From JAAZGD01 sp964383845 (GTDB taxonomy: Bacteria; Bacillota; Clostridia; Peptostreptococcales; Anaerovoracaceae), in assembly GCA_964383845.1 (NCBI GenBank), contig CAYLIF010000027.1, forward strand, positions 1-18,693: a stretch of DNA of 18,693 nt. Reading direction: 5' to 3'. A program made the position numbers and the translations under genes. Of this stretch, positions 7,818-17,095 are shown piece after piece; within the stretch, counting starts at the first letter, position 1, and each line of letters starts with the position of its first letter. Below the pieces are notes generated by a model, which did no database searches, had not been told where the DNA came from, and saw only the letters and a list, made by a program, of their open reading frames with translations.

Positions 7818-8702
7818 TTATTTTACGATGATATCTGCAGAAATTTTTACAGTATCAGAATATCCTGGTCTTGAAGTTGTAACTCTAACATGGTAAGCCC
7901 CTACCGCAGTTGGAGCGGTGGTACTGTAAGTATTGGACGTGGCGCCGGCAATTGCAACATTATTTAGATACCACTGGTAGCTGTGGGTGCCTGTTCCTGT
8001 AGCAGTTGCAGAGAATGTTACAGCCCCTGATGATATAGGGGGAGAAGGACTACTACTAACGCTAACTGTAGCTGCAGAAGCAGAGCTTTTTGGCATGTTT
8101 CTATATAAGAGTTGTACAACTTCCCCTTTAGTTGCTGGAGCATTCCAGTTTTTAATCATTAAGGCTCCATCCATGTTAAGGATCTCTGCATACTTAATGT
8201 AATTATTGGGCCACTTACCATACTGGTTAATGGTAGCATCGCTAACCCCTTTGGAACGCAAGACAACTGCAATTACTTCCACATAGGTTACACTGCCTCC
8301 TGGGTTATATTTGTTTTGGCCGATTCCATTAATAAGTCCGGCATCATGGCAAACATTGATAAAGCCTTTTGCCCAGCCGTAACCTTTTAGATCTCCAAAG
8401 CGATCTTGCTTTGCTGCCTTAGCTATATCGCCTGTATTGTTGGTAGCTTTAGCCATAATAGCTGCGTATTCAGCTCGATTAATAGTTCTTTCTGGATGAA
8501 ATAATCCATCGGTATCGCCAGTTATAATCCCCTTATCTATAAAAGCTCGGGCTTGATTGAGAAGCTGTGTGCCTACCAAGTCCTTGGGGTAACTGCTATT
8601 AGAATTCCACTGGTTGTAGTCGATTGCACCAAAGCCCAAACTTACTGAAGACAGGACTAAAACCGCTACCATCAATAGGATAAATGATCTTTTCTTTTTC
8701 AT
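7818..8702 (-). CDS. SLH-domain surface protein with C-terminal Ig-like domain (294 residues)
   Basis: First gene of the minus-strand SLH pair. Signal peptide about 1-25 (SSVSLGFG/AI). SLH modules at about 42-88 (IITGDTDGLFHPERTINRAEY), 102-152 (GYGWAKGFINVCHDAG ... KYNPGGSVTYVE) and a weaker third at about 160-203. A Ser/Ala/Pro-rich linker (205-222) leads to an immunoglobulin-like domain (about 223-294) recognisable from HSYQWYLNNVAIAGATSNTYS, the common bacterial surface Ig signature. ATG 8702 has GGAGGGG 4 bases upstream. A near-consensus promoter lies at 8749-8777. Probable role: wall-bound surface protein presenting an adhesive or spacer Ig domain. Its ligand is unknown. Confidence 0.92.
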   Translation of the reverse strand: MKKKRSFILLMVAVLVLSSVSLGFGAIDYNQWNSNSSYPKDLVGTQLLNQARAFIDKGIITGDTDGLFHPERTINRAEYAAIMAKATNNTGDIAKAAKQDRFGDLKGYGWAKGFINVCHDAGLINGIGQNKYNPGGSVTYVEVIAVVLRSKGVSDATINQYGKWPNNYIKYAEILNMDGALMIKNWNAPATKGEVVQLLYRNMPKSSASAATVSVSSSPSPPISSGAVTFSATATGTGTHSYQWYLNNVAIAGATSNTYSTTAPTAVGAYHVRVTTSRPGYSDTVKISADIIVK

Positions 8703-8748
8703 TATTCCCCTCCATTTTTATTGAAACAACTATATATACTAACAAACA

Positions 8749-8777
8749 ATTATAGCCCATGCCCCATTCTTTTTCAA
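8749..8777 (-). promoter_or_regulatory. Promoter of the two-gene SLH operon
   Basis: On the minus strand TTGAAA (8777-8772), 17 bases, TATAAT (8754-8749): a perfect -10 with a 5/6 -35, and the right distance (46 bases) to the start codon at 8702. Confidence 0.68.
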
Positions 8778-8828
8778 TGATTCTCAACATTTGTAACCAT
8801 TTCGACATATATCAAAAGCTTCCTTTAA

Positions 8829-8849
8829 AGACGCTTATATAGACGCTTA
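8829..8849. repeat. Direct repeat AGACGCTTA, two copies
   Basis: AGACGCTTA at 8829-8837 and 8841-8849, 12 bases start to start, upstream of both divergent SLH genes. It could be a regulator binding site; nothing identifies the protein. Confidence 0.4.
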
Positions 8850-8857
8850 AAATAAAA

Positions 8858-8889
8858 ATATGTTCCAAAAAAATATTAAAGGAACATAT
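8858..8889. repeat. Perfect 9-bp inverted repeat in the SLH intergenic region
   Basis: ATATGTTCC (8858-8866) and GGAACATAT (8881-8889) with a 14-base A-rich loop. On the minus strand it is followed by TTTTATTTT, so it resembles a weak terminator in that direction, although no minus-strand gene ends here. An operator is the other reading. Confidence 0.5.
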
Positions 8890-9022
8890 CTAAAATCCAT
8901 ACGTTAATAACAATATATGATACAATTAGTCCAATAAAGTTTTAGAAAAAAGATATATTCTCGTACCGGCAAAATCATATTATTTAAGACTTATTCTTGC
9001 AGTTAATTGAGGAGGCATTGCT

Positions 9023-11640
9023 ATGAAGCGTAATTTTATTCATGTTCTAACAGTATTCCTTTTAATATTCACCCTTTTAACACCTGGACTAGCCCTACCC
9101 GACCAAAGTTCAGCGGCTACTCCAACTGATATAAAGGGGCACTGGGCTTACACTTATATTGCTAGGGGTATTCAACTAGGCTTTATAACTGGTTACCCAG
9201 ATGGAACGTTTCTTCCTGACAACCCTGTTAGCCGAGCAGAGTTTGCCAAAATGATGAACTCAGCATTAGGAAACACCGGGACAGCATCTAGCAACTTTAA
9301 AGATGTTCCTACATTTGAATGGTTCTACAATGACGTTAATAAGGCTGTTGGGGCCACATATGTTGATGGCTATGGAGATGGAACCTTTCTTCCAAACAAG
9401 GCCATCTCTCGCCAAGAAGCAGCGGTAATGATTGCTCGAATTGTCCCTTCTTATGGGGTTTCATCAAACTTGAACACATATAAGGACGGCTCTAAAACAG
9501 CAGACTGGGCTACAGAATACATGAAAAAAATTGTAGGCAAAGGGTACTTAGGGGCTTACGATGACGGTCTTTTGCATCCCGATGATAATCTTACAAGAGC
9601 ACAAACTGCCAAGATTATTTGCGCAATTTTGGACAAAGAGGATATTGTAAAAACTTTTACAACATTAAAGAACGATAATACCGTAGTGAAAAACACTCTT
9701 TACACCAATGCTGTTACTATTTCTAAAGATTTAGGCGAAGGAGATGCAACATTCCAAAACTGTACATTGTTGGGAGGCCTTTTAGTTAACGGAGGTGGTA
9801 AAAGCACCATTACTTTAGAAAACTGCCGAGCCACTCAGTTGAATGTTAACAAATCTGGATCTACCGTTAGGGTCTTGGCTAAAGGGGCAACTACCATTCC
9901 CCAAACCATAGCACAAGAAGTTTGTTCTTTGGAAACGGTTTCTTTAGCAGGAGGTATTTTTGGAAAAGGATTTGATAGTCTAGATATTAGGAAGAATGCA
10001 GACACTACCTTAACTGGTTACTTCCCCTTAGTAAATATGGTGGGAACCAACGGAACTGCTCGCCTAGAGGGATGTTCCATTACCAATTTAGTTGTTTCAA
10101 AAGACGCAAAGAACTCTAATATACACATTGACAGTCGGTCTGCTCTAGCCTCAACAGATGTTAACGCTGTAGCAGCTTTCCATGGACCAGGAACCATCAA
10201 GCATATGAATGCTAATGTCAGTGGTATCACCTACGAAACAAAGCCAACAAAGTGGACTTTAGCTTCTGGAGTTGTTGCCCCTAAGGAAACTAACCCTGAT
10301 ATAAAGGCGGTCTTCTTGCCAGACAATGGAGCTAAGTCAATTGCCCTTGCAGTGAAACCAACTCTTAGCTTCTCTGCAGAAATCGAAACTTTTAAAGGCG
10401 ATGCCATCACAGCTGCATATTTGAAAGATAATTTGGTTTTCAAAAAGAGTTCCGCCACTGGAGCAAATGTTGCATTCACAGCAGCTCTAAGCACAAACAA
10501 AAAAATAATTACTGTTACACCTACCGCTAATCTTGATTCAAACCAAGCCTACTATCTAGGTTTTGTGAAGGACAAATTCAGAACTGTTAGCAGCAAAGAA
10601 TCCATACCAGCAAAAAGTGTAATATTCACAACAATAAATGTTACCCCAACGGCTTCCATAAGTCCGGCAAATGGTGCCATTCAAGTTGGCCTAAAGGATT
10701 CTCTAAAAATTACTTTTTCAGAGCCTATCTTTAAAAGTGACGGGAAAGCTGTTGATTCAGCCTATCTAGCTAGTAATATCACGGTTTTAAAAACGCTACC
10801 GGCAGTAATTTAAATACTTCTGCAGCTTCCATATCTGGGAATGTAGTTACTATCCCTGCACCCTCAGGAGAATGGGGTGATGGAGCTTCTTATACCATTA
10901 CTGTTAACGGTTCTTCTTTTAAAAATTCTACGGGTAATTATGTGGCTCAAACAGCGTCTAGCTTTATAGCCGGAACAAAAGCTCCTACTCTTACCATAAA
11001 TTCTGTAACATCAAGATCAACCAGTATAACCGTTAATGCTGAATCAACTGTCCCTGGACATTGTTATTTCGTTGTTACAGAGGTAACTACCGGCGCAGTT
11101 GCTCCAACTATTGCGCAGATTAAGGCTGGACAAGATTCAACAGGAGCCCCTGCTCCTTCAACCAATAGTACAATTGGTGTAGTCCCTTCTAACTTCTCAT
11201 TGACTGGATTAGTGTCTGATAAAGAGTATATTGTTTATGGGTTTACTAGTGGCAACGGAAAGGACTCGGTACCGGTATACCAATCTTTCACTAGCCCTAA
11301 GCCTGATGCCACGCTAAGCTCTTTAATATGTACATACACCCCTTCTGGAGGAGGTATACTAAATAGGAATGTTCCAATAAATGACGCTATGTATATTAAT
11401 GTTCCTGCAGACGCAACAGATATAAATAATGTGATCATCAAGGCTTCTGCTCCTAGTGATGTTACAATCGAATTTTCAGGCGATACTACTGCAGGGCCTG
11501 TTTTAAATTCATTAACACAAACTATAGATATGTCTTCTCTAGAGATAAGCAGTAAATTCACGATCTCCATAAAAACTTCAGGCACTCCTTATAAAGACAA
11601 AACTTATACCCTTACCCTTACAAAAGTTGCTGGTAGCTAA
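9023..11640 (+). CDS. SLH surface protein with beta-rich body and Ig-like domains, frame broken at 10786-10792
   Basis: ATG 9023 has GAGGAGG 7 bases upstream. The first frame ends at TAA 10811-10813 (596 residues). The -1 frame continues without stop to 11640, and joined at TTTAAAA the product would be 872 residues. Parts: signal peptide about 1-32; three clear SLH modules at 35-78, 92-138 and 152-203 (GFITGYPDGTFLPDNPVSRAE, DGYGDGTFLP, YLGAYDDGLLHP); a repetitive beta-rich region about 210-410 (FQNCTLLGGLLVNGGG, ITLENCRATQLNV, ARLEGCSITNLVV) of beta-helix pattern; an SbsA-type Ig-like domain about 425-535; a second one from about 541, whose middle the frame change splits; then an FN3-like and a cadherin-like beta sandwich. 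Because the domain resumes exactly after the shift, the gene was recently intact, is frameshifted by the ribosome, or carries a sequence error. Confidence 0.85.
10786..10792 (+). other. Slippery heptamer TTTAAAA in frame register
   Basis: The zero-frame codons are GTT TTA AAA, so the heptamer has the X XXY YYZ register of -1 ribosomal frameshifting. A slip here continues as AAC GCT ACC into the downstream open frame, replacing the TLPAVI end. A weak stem (10802-10807 with 10815-10823, bulged) begins 9 bases later. The same bases are T and A homopolymers, so an indel is equally possible. Confidence 0.5.
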
Positions 11641-11649
11641 AATCTACTA

Positions 11650-14600
11650 CTAAAACAATCGATGGATACGTATATTAGGCTTAATGCGATCCACTTCGAA
11701 TCGGTAGGTGCCAAGTCCTGTGCCAGTTTCATCTCTGACGGTACAGACAACCTGATATCGTCCTACTGCAGCGAAGCCCGGTAGAGGAGGAGTCCATATC
11801 TCAGGATATGATCCACCTTTGCCGGCTTTTATATTTTCTTCCAGAAAAGCTCCAATTAATTTTTTATCCAGATAGACTTCCGTAGTTAGAGAAAGAATAT
11901 CTTTTTCTTCGTCGTCTACTCTAATCTGAATTCGATAATTATCTTTATAGGCAACGGTTTTGTTCTTCCACCTGCCATCCGTTTTAACCTGAGTGCGTAT
12001 ATCTGTAATCCAAGGAGCTGTGGCTGTGCCTTCTATATAAAATGTTACGGTTTCTACGTTGGAAAACTTGTTAAAGTCAGGGTATCCTAAGGGATGTCCT
12101 TGGCTATCTTTGGGAACATCTTTTCTAGAAGGATTATCCTCTTGCCAGTGTTCCACCACATACTTTCCATCTATATAGAATCTAGGAATCGATCGGTCTA
12201 AAATTCTGCCTTGATCAGGGTGAAGGCCATCGTTAAAAGGTGTGTGGGTATATCTCCAATATTCTCGTCTTGAAGGATCCTCTTCATAGTCGCTGTAAAA
12301 TAAATCGTATGCTACAAGCTCTCCTTTCTTATAGATGAGAGTTTCCCGTTCCTTTTCAGGTGCTTTTTCTATAACCACAGGTTTTGCTTCAACATAATGA
12401 CTAGTCCATTTTGAGAGAAAATCTCCAGCCTTATGGGCATCTTCTTCAGCATATACCTTTACACCTTTTTCAATTGAATAAATCTGGAAGTCTCTCCAAT
12501 ACAAGGGGCTTTCCCCAGTTACTTTAAGAGTAAAAAGGGTCTGTCCTAGATATGTATCATTTTCCAAAAACATAGTATCTCTTTTACCTTCATGGTCTAG
12601 CCCATAAAAGTATGCTCCCTCAGAATACGCTTCTGGTTTTCTTGAGCTTTGATAAAAACTAACTCCTCCAAAATCCCCCCAGGAACCATTATATGCTCTA
12701 GCTCTTTCATTAATAGTCTGACTTCCTTGAACACATCCAAGGTTGACCCACCAGTCTCCTGGAATCTGCATAGGTACGGATCCGTACTCACATCGTCCAT
12801 AGGCTGTCCAAACACTACCAGGAGGATACCAAGTCCAAGAGACATTCCAGCTGTTTCTAGAGGAGCTGGCTGGTCTTGAATGTAATAGTACTTCAGTGTC
12901 TAATGCCAATTGGCCCGTGGGGATATTAATGTTTAATATTTTGCTGTCAGGATTACTTGTATTCTTTGCGATTCGTTCATCTGTAATGGTAGAAAAATTC
13001 GAGCTTACAGACTCTCCGGAAAAGCCACGGTATGCCATTACCTCAGGCGGAGTTTTCAAGGAACCTTTGCCGTGAACAAATCCATCGGCTAAAACGGTAA
13101 TGGTAGGATCTGGTTTTTCTGATTCTTCTCCACTAAACTCTACAAAACTACAAGTTAAGTTGTCTATATAGGCATAAGCCCATAATGGAAGAGTTCCATA
13201 ATCTACTGTAGAAAATGATAATGTATTTACACCTTCTGGTAGAAACTCTGGAGAGGTGTACCCACCAACACTTCCCGTAATGCCAGGAATCTTATGCCAA
13301 GGCTCATCATTTAAGAAAATCCGAGTTGATGCCCAACCCGGGCTTTTAACATCGTAGTCAAATGAAAGCAATGCCTTCACTCCTTCAGGCACAGTAAATG
13401 TTATTGTACTGCCATCAGAAAATACTCTATTGGGTAACTTGGTTTTACCGCTATATAGGTTAGCTCCTTTATAGACACCATCTGCGGTTCTTCCTCCGGG
13501 GATCTCAAAGAATTCATTATTATCCCCACCGTTAAAATCTTCTATTTCTGTGTGAACCACTCTATAGGTATCTTGAGTTAGATCTTCTTCAGCCTCCCTG
13601 CTCTGTGATAAAAACTCATAGGTGAATGGTAATATTCCTCCCTCTGATAGGCCCTTTACTTGATATTCATAATAGTATGTTTTATTGGGATCTAGGGCGA
13701 AGTTTCGTTGTAGGCTTGCCTCTCCTTCTCCTGTGCCTTGAAGTTCAAAGACCCTTTCATATTTACCCTCTCCCATGGCAACTTGGTCAGCCACATCTTG
13801 GAACAAAGAACTATCAGGGTTCTCTGAAACATAAAATATATGAAGGTCTTCTTGGTGCTTGGGAAGTACTCGTTCCATTACCTCATCAAAGGTTTGGTAT
13901 CTAAGCATAGTTTTAGCATAAAGGCCTGTCATTCCTTGAGAGGGATCGGTTTCTACGGAATCTTCGTTATATGTGTATGACGATGCCAAAAGAGAGTGAG
14001 AACTGCTGCCGTATTCTCCTGCTACTCCAAAGGCAAAGTCTCCCGTTCCAGAATAATTCCAAGTACCTGTTAAAATATCAAATGTGCAAAGATAAGCGAA
14101 TTCTGTGTAATAGTTCATAACACTTCCACCACCCCACATACCGGCCCACATAGCACCTGTTTGCACATATACCTTGTCTCCTGCCTGAACAGAAAACATG
14201 GGATAGCCTGCATCAGTTCTAAATCCTTGTTTTGAACTCATTGAAGCCACCATACTGGTAGGATTATTTACCCCAAACACCCCTGTGTAGTTCCAATAAG
14301 TTGACGAGCCTTTTCCCTCCCAGGATGCAGTAATATAATTGCAGATGCCTCTTTCGTCATATGCGGGGCTTACACTAAATGTCCGACTCAGGTTCCATCC
14401 TGAAATACTTTTTTGCAACACATTATTCTTATCATATATTCGGACACTGGAGCTTCCCCTGATTCCCACTATCATGGTTCCTTGAGAATCTATTCCAAGA
14501 CAGCTATACGATGCGTTTACTCCATCTCCTTCTGTTCCGCGAATTCTAGAAAAGGTGATTTTCTCCGTTGAGAGATCAAAGAATCCACGATTAATTACCA

Positions 14601-17088
14601 TGGAACTTCTTTGTTCAATAAAGTGAATCCCACCATCTAAAACTTCAGTCTTTCCTTGTATCTGCCCAGTGTAAACTTTACGATAACTTCCATCTCCTGT
14701 ATTAAGGGCGTAAATTCCATCGCTTTTAACACTGTAAATGATATTTGCCCCTGAAGATGACCAGTAATTATCTTCTCCAAGAGTAGCAGAAATCTTAGCC
14801 AAATATGAACCATTGTCTTTAGAAATTACGAGAGTGTCACCAGCATATCTAAAAAACAAATATTTGCCTTTATTGTCATGGGCAAAACTATCCCCTTGAG
14901 TAGGTCCAATGGTCATAACATCTTCAGTTATTGTAAAAGTCCAGTTCACCTCTCCACTTTCTCCATGGCGAGAAGTTATAGTATATGGCATTTGTGGATA
15001 ATCATTATGGGTTCCCCCATTCCAAGTACCATTAATTGTATAGAGATTCTCTTCGTCTACGGAAAACCATTTATTTTCTAAGAATGTAGAGCCTCCATTA
15101 AAGCCAAAGGGAAGTGCCACCCAGCTTCCATGATAATAACCCTTAAGGGCTCCCGCTGTAATGTTTGGTGGAAGAGTTTCGATTTGTATGTTACCATCTA
15201 TCTCTTTTTGTACGAGATTTTTTCGCAATGCATTTTCGTTCTGCGCCAATATTTTGGCCTGAATCTTTGACTTGGCTATAAAAAGAATTGTAGCTTTTTT
15301 TGCGAAAAGAGGTTCTATTAATATTTTTGGTGGGATATTTTCTATCTTGGTCTCCCCTAAGGTCATGTCCCACTTGTAATCTGAAGGGGAAATATATTCT
15401 TCTAAGGTAGCTTCTGTCCAGTGGTCCTTAACAAGAAGTTGCATCTCTACCTTGCCGACCCCGTCTTTAATAAAGGAGACTTTTTTCCTTGTTCCAAAGG
15501 AAAGATCCATAAATCCTCCTAAGCCTTCTATGTTCTGAGGCTCTGATAATTGGGGATTGCCAGCGCCATCCTTTGGTAAAACCATCCAAGTGCGAATTAA
15601 TTGATCTCCATCAGATTGAGATATATCTTCTACTTTAATCTGGCTCTGGTCGGTGCTTTTTCCACGTAAAAATTCTTCTGGCAAGTCCATTGCAGCAACA
15701 GGAGGAAGGTCTGGGGCTACTAAAAAGTTCTTAGAGTTTTCATCCCAGTGCCCTCTTGTGTCTTTGCAATAAACCTTGTAAGTGAATTCCTCTTCTACAG
15801 TATTCTTAGTAAGAAAATCAAGTTTCAAATGAGTGAAATATGGATCCCATGAAATAGATTGAATGGGCCTAGTCTTGATACCTTGGCTATTCACCAGTTG
15901 ATTTTCTGTGCCGGTTAATTCATGTTGGAGCTTTATAATTTCTCCAGTACTTACCCTAGTCAATTCCACCCAAAGAGTTTCTAAGGGATAAAGAGGGTTG
16001 GTTGCAACAACAACATTTAGCGTTTGCTTTCTGTTTTCCTTTTGAACACCTCCTAGGTCTACTATAAGGGTTGGAGTCTTTTTTACTTCAATGCTCTTTG
16101 TATCACGAAATACCGCTCCTGTTTTAGCCGTAACCTTTAATGTTACGGGAAATGTTCCCGCTCTATTAAAGGTCAAGTCTGCAGTAGTGAGAGATGTTCG
16201 CCTACTATTAGCAGACCCTCCTGGCTGAAAGGTATTGCTAGCAAAACCCTCTTTATACATTCTATATGCCGAGTAACCTTCTCCATCTACTGTAAAAAGC
16301 GATGTGTCCCAAGCCTCTACAGTATGATTTTCGTAAGTCCATTCCGGTAAATTCAAATGTGCCTCTCCTGTTATATTTATGATTGGCTCTAAGGGTTCTT
16401 CTTCATCCTCATGCTCTTCTTCCAGAGTATAGGAAAAAACAATGGGAATAAAATACAAATAGCCCTCTACATTAGGGCTGTATTGTTCTGAACTTGGGTC
16501 CATTAGATTCATGGCATTTTTTATTTCTTGTGAAGGATTCCCAAGAAGATCAATGATTGCTTGTTTGCCGGATTCTCCTTGATCCAACTTTGCCTTTACG
16601 TCATAAGGACTACCCTTTTTTGAAGAAAGAGACATTCCATAGTTAACATTTATACGGCCATTAGCGGGATTATATGAGGTCCCTCCAGACACTGATAATG
16701 AGGTGGCTGAATAATCATAGTAATATTCTAGATAACTACTTTTATCCCAAGCATATTGAGGATTCCAGTGATGATAGTCCCCTTGATCAAAATCAAAGTA
16801 GCCCTGCTTTCCTATTCCAGCCTGTGGATCAAAAGGATATACATCAACTGAGGAGGCTTCTTTAGGAAGGGTGTGCTGGTAAGAGTAGCTAATGGTTCCC
16901 CCTGGTTGCCATCCATTTTGCCATTGCCCCGCTGAATTTTTCCAAACAAAAATGACACCTGTGTCCAGCCTGAAATGTTGTACATCAACGGTTTCTCCAT
17001 AGGAATCTGAGGGTGACAAAGATATAGTTAAAATTAGAATTAGCAAAATAATTATTAGGCCTTTGTTTTGAATATATTTCATTTTCAT
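11650..17088 (-). CDS. Giant secreted multidomain surface protein (1812 residues)
   Basis: Signal peptide about 1-31 (IIILLILILTISL ... SYG/ETV), then an all-beta, Trp/Tyr-rich extracellular chain. Segments I can separate: Tyr-rich N-terminal domain 32-222; acidic linker 223-234 (EEEHEDEEEPLE); Ig/PKD-like domain 236-336; further beta domain 340-456; PKD-like domain 458-560 (PPVAAMDLPEEF ... SQSDGDQLIRTWMV); beta-propeller-like stretch about 650-1040 with repeated short strands (YALNTGDGSYRKVYTG, FGVNNPTSM, CTFDILTGTWNY); lectin-like beta sandwich about 1176-1315; Trp-rich region 1400-1530; final Ig-like domain 1680-1805. No LPXTG motif, SLH module or catalytic motif is visible. ATG 17082 is an alternative start: AGGGAG lies 9 bases before it but only 3 before ATG 17088. 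It follows the SLH gene by 7 bases, whose TAG stop overlaps its ribosome binding site, suggesting coupled translation and a shared surface role. Specific function not recognised. Confidence 0.9.
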   Translation of the reverse strand: MKMKYIQNKGLIIILLILILTISLSPSDSYGETVDVQHFRLDTGVIFVWKNSAGQWQNGWQPGGTISYSYQHTLPKEASSVDVYPFDPQAGIGKQGYFDFDQGDYHHWNPQYAWDKSSYLEYYYDYSATSLSVSGGTSYNPANGRINVNYGMSLSSKKGSPYDVKAKLDQGESGKQAIIDLLGNPSQEIKNAMNLMDPSSEQYSPNVEGYLYFIPIVFSYTLEEEHEDEEEPLEPIINITGEAHLNLPEWTYENHTVEAWDTSLFTVDGEGYSAYRMYKEGFASNTFQPGGSANSRRTSLTTADLTFNRAGTFPVTLKVTAKTGAVFRDTKSIEVKKTPTLIVDLGGVQKENRKQTLNVVVATNPLYPLETLWVELTRVSTGEIIKLQHELTGTENQLVNSQGIKTRPIQSISWDPYFTHLKLDFLTKNTVEEEFTYKVYCKDTRGHWDENSKNFLVAPDLPPVAAMDLPEEFLRGKSTDQSQIKVEDISQSDGDQLIRTWMVLPKDGAGNPQLSEPQNIEGLGGFMDLSFGTRKKVSFIKDGVGKVEMQLLVKDHWTEATLEEYISPSDYKWDMTLGETKIENIPPKILIEPLFAKKATILFIAKSKIQAKILAQNENALRKNLVQKEIDGNIQIETLPPNITAGALKGYYHGSWVALPFGFNGGSTFLENKWFSVDEENLYTINGTWNGGTHNDYPQMPYTITSRHGESGEVNWTFTITEDVMTIGPTQGDSFAHDNKGKYLFFRYAGDTLVISKDNGSYLAKISATLGEDNYWSSSGANIIYSVKSDGIYALNTGDGSYRKVYTGQIQGKTEVLDGGIHFIEQRSSMVINRGFFDLSTEKITFSRIRGTEGDGVNASYSCLGIDSQGTMIVGIRGSSSVRIYDKNNVLQKSISGWNLSRTFSVSPAYDERGICNYITASWEGKGSSTYWNYTGVFGVNNPTSMVASMSSKQGFRTDAGYPMFSVQAGDKVYVQTGAMWAGMWGGGSVMNYYTEFAYLCTFDILTGTWNYSGTGDFAFGVAGEYGSSSHSLLASSYTYNEDSVETDPSQGMTGLYAKTMLRYQTFDEVMERVLPKHQEDLHIFYVSENPDSSLFQDVADQVAMGEGKYERVFELQGTGEGEASLQRNFALDPNKTYYYEYQVKGLSEGGILPFTYEFLSQSREAEEDLTQDTYRVVHTEIEDFNGGDNNEFFEIPGGRTADGVYKGANLYSGKTKLPNRVFSDGSTITFTVPEGVKALLSFDYDVKSPGWASTRIFLNDEPWHKIPGITGSVGGYTSPEFLPEGVNTLSFSTVDYGTLPLWAYAYIDNLTCSFVEFSGEESEKPDPTITVLADGFVHGKGSLKTPPEVMAYRGFSGESVSSNFSTITDERIAKNTSNPDSKILNINIPTGQLALDTEVLLHSRPASSSRNSWNVSWTWYPPGSVWTAYGRCEYGSVPMQIPGDWWVNLGCVQGSQTINERARAYNGSWGDFGGVSFYQSSRKPEAYSEGAYFYGLDHEGKRDTMFLENDTYLGQTLFTLKVTGESPLYWRDFQIYSIEKGVKVYAEEDAHKAGDFLSKWTSHYVEAKPVVIEKAPEKERETLIYKKGELVAYDLFYSDYEEDPSRREYWRYTHTPFNDGLHPDQGRILDRSIPRFYIDGKYVVEHWQEDNPSRKDVPKDSQGHPLGYPDFNKFSNVETVTFYIEGTATAPWITDIRTQVKTDGRWKNKTVAYKDNYRIQIRVDDEEKDILSLTTEVYLDKKLIGAFLEENIKAGKGGSYPEIWTPPLPGFAAVGRYQVVCTVRDETGTGLGTYRFEVDRIKPNIRIHRLF

Positions 17089-17095
17089 CCGCTCC

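Larger units (their letters stand above)
8703..9022. other. Divergent intergenic region between SLH genes
   Basis: This 320-base AT-rich region has no gene. It holds the minus-strand promoter (8749-8777), two direct repeats (8829-8849), a perfect inverted repeat (8858-8889) and the GAGGAGG ribosome binding site (9009-9015) of the plus-strand SLH gene. I could not find a convincing plus-strand sigma-A promoter: TATGAT (8916-8921), TACAAT (8921-8926) and TATTAT (8978-8983) lack a fitting -35 box. An activator or an alternative sigma factor may be needed. Confidence 0.6.

Noticed and set aside
8599..8808. Minus-strand 69-codon frame spanning the SLH promoter
   Set aside because: It covers a near-consensus promoter and the start of the SLH gene in another frame, so it is a shadow.
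13626..13904. Plus-strand 92-codon open frame inside the giant gene
   Set aside because: It is opposite a continuous 1812-codon gene, has no ribosome binding site, and its composition is that of a shadow frame.
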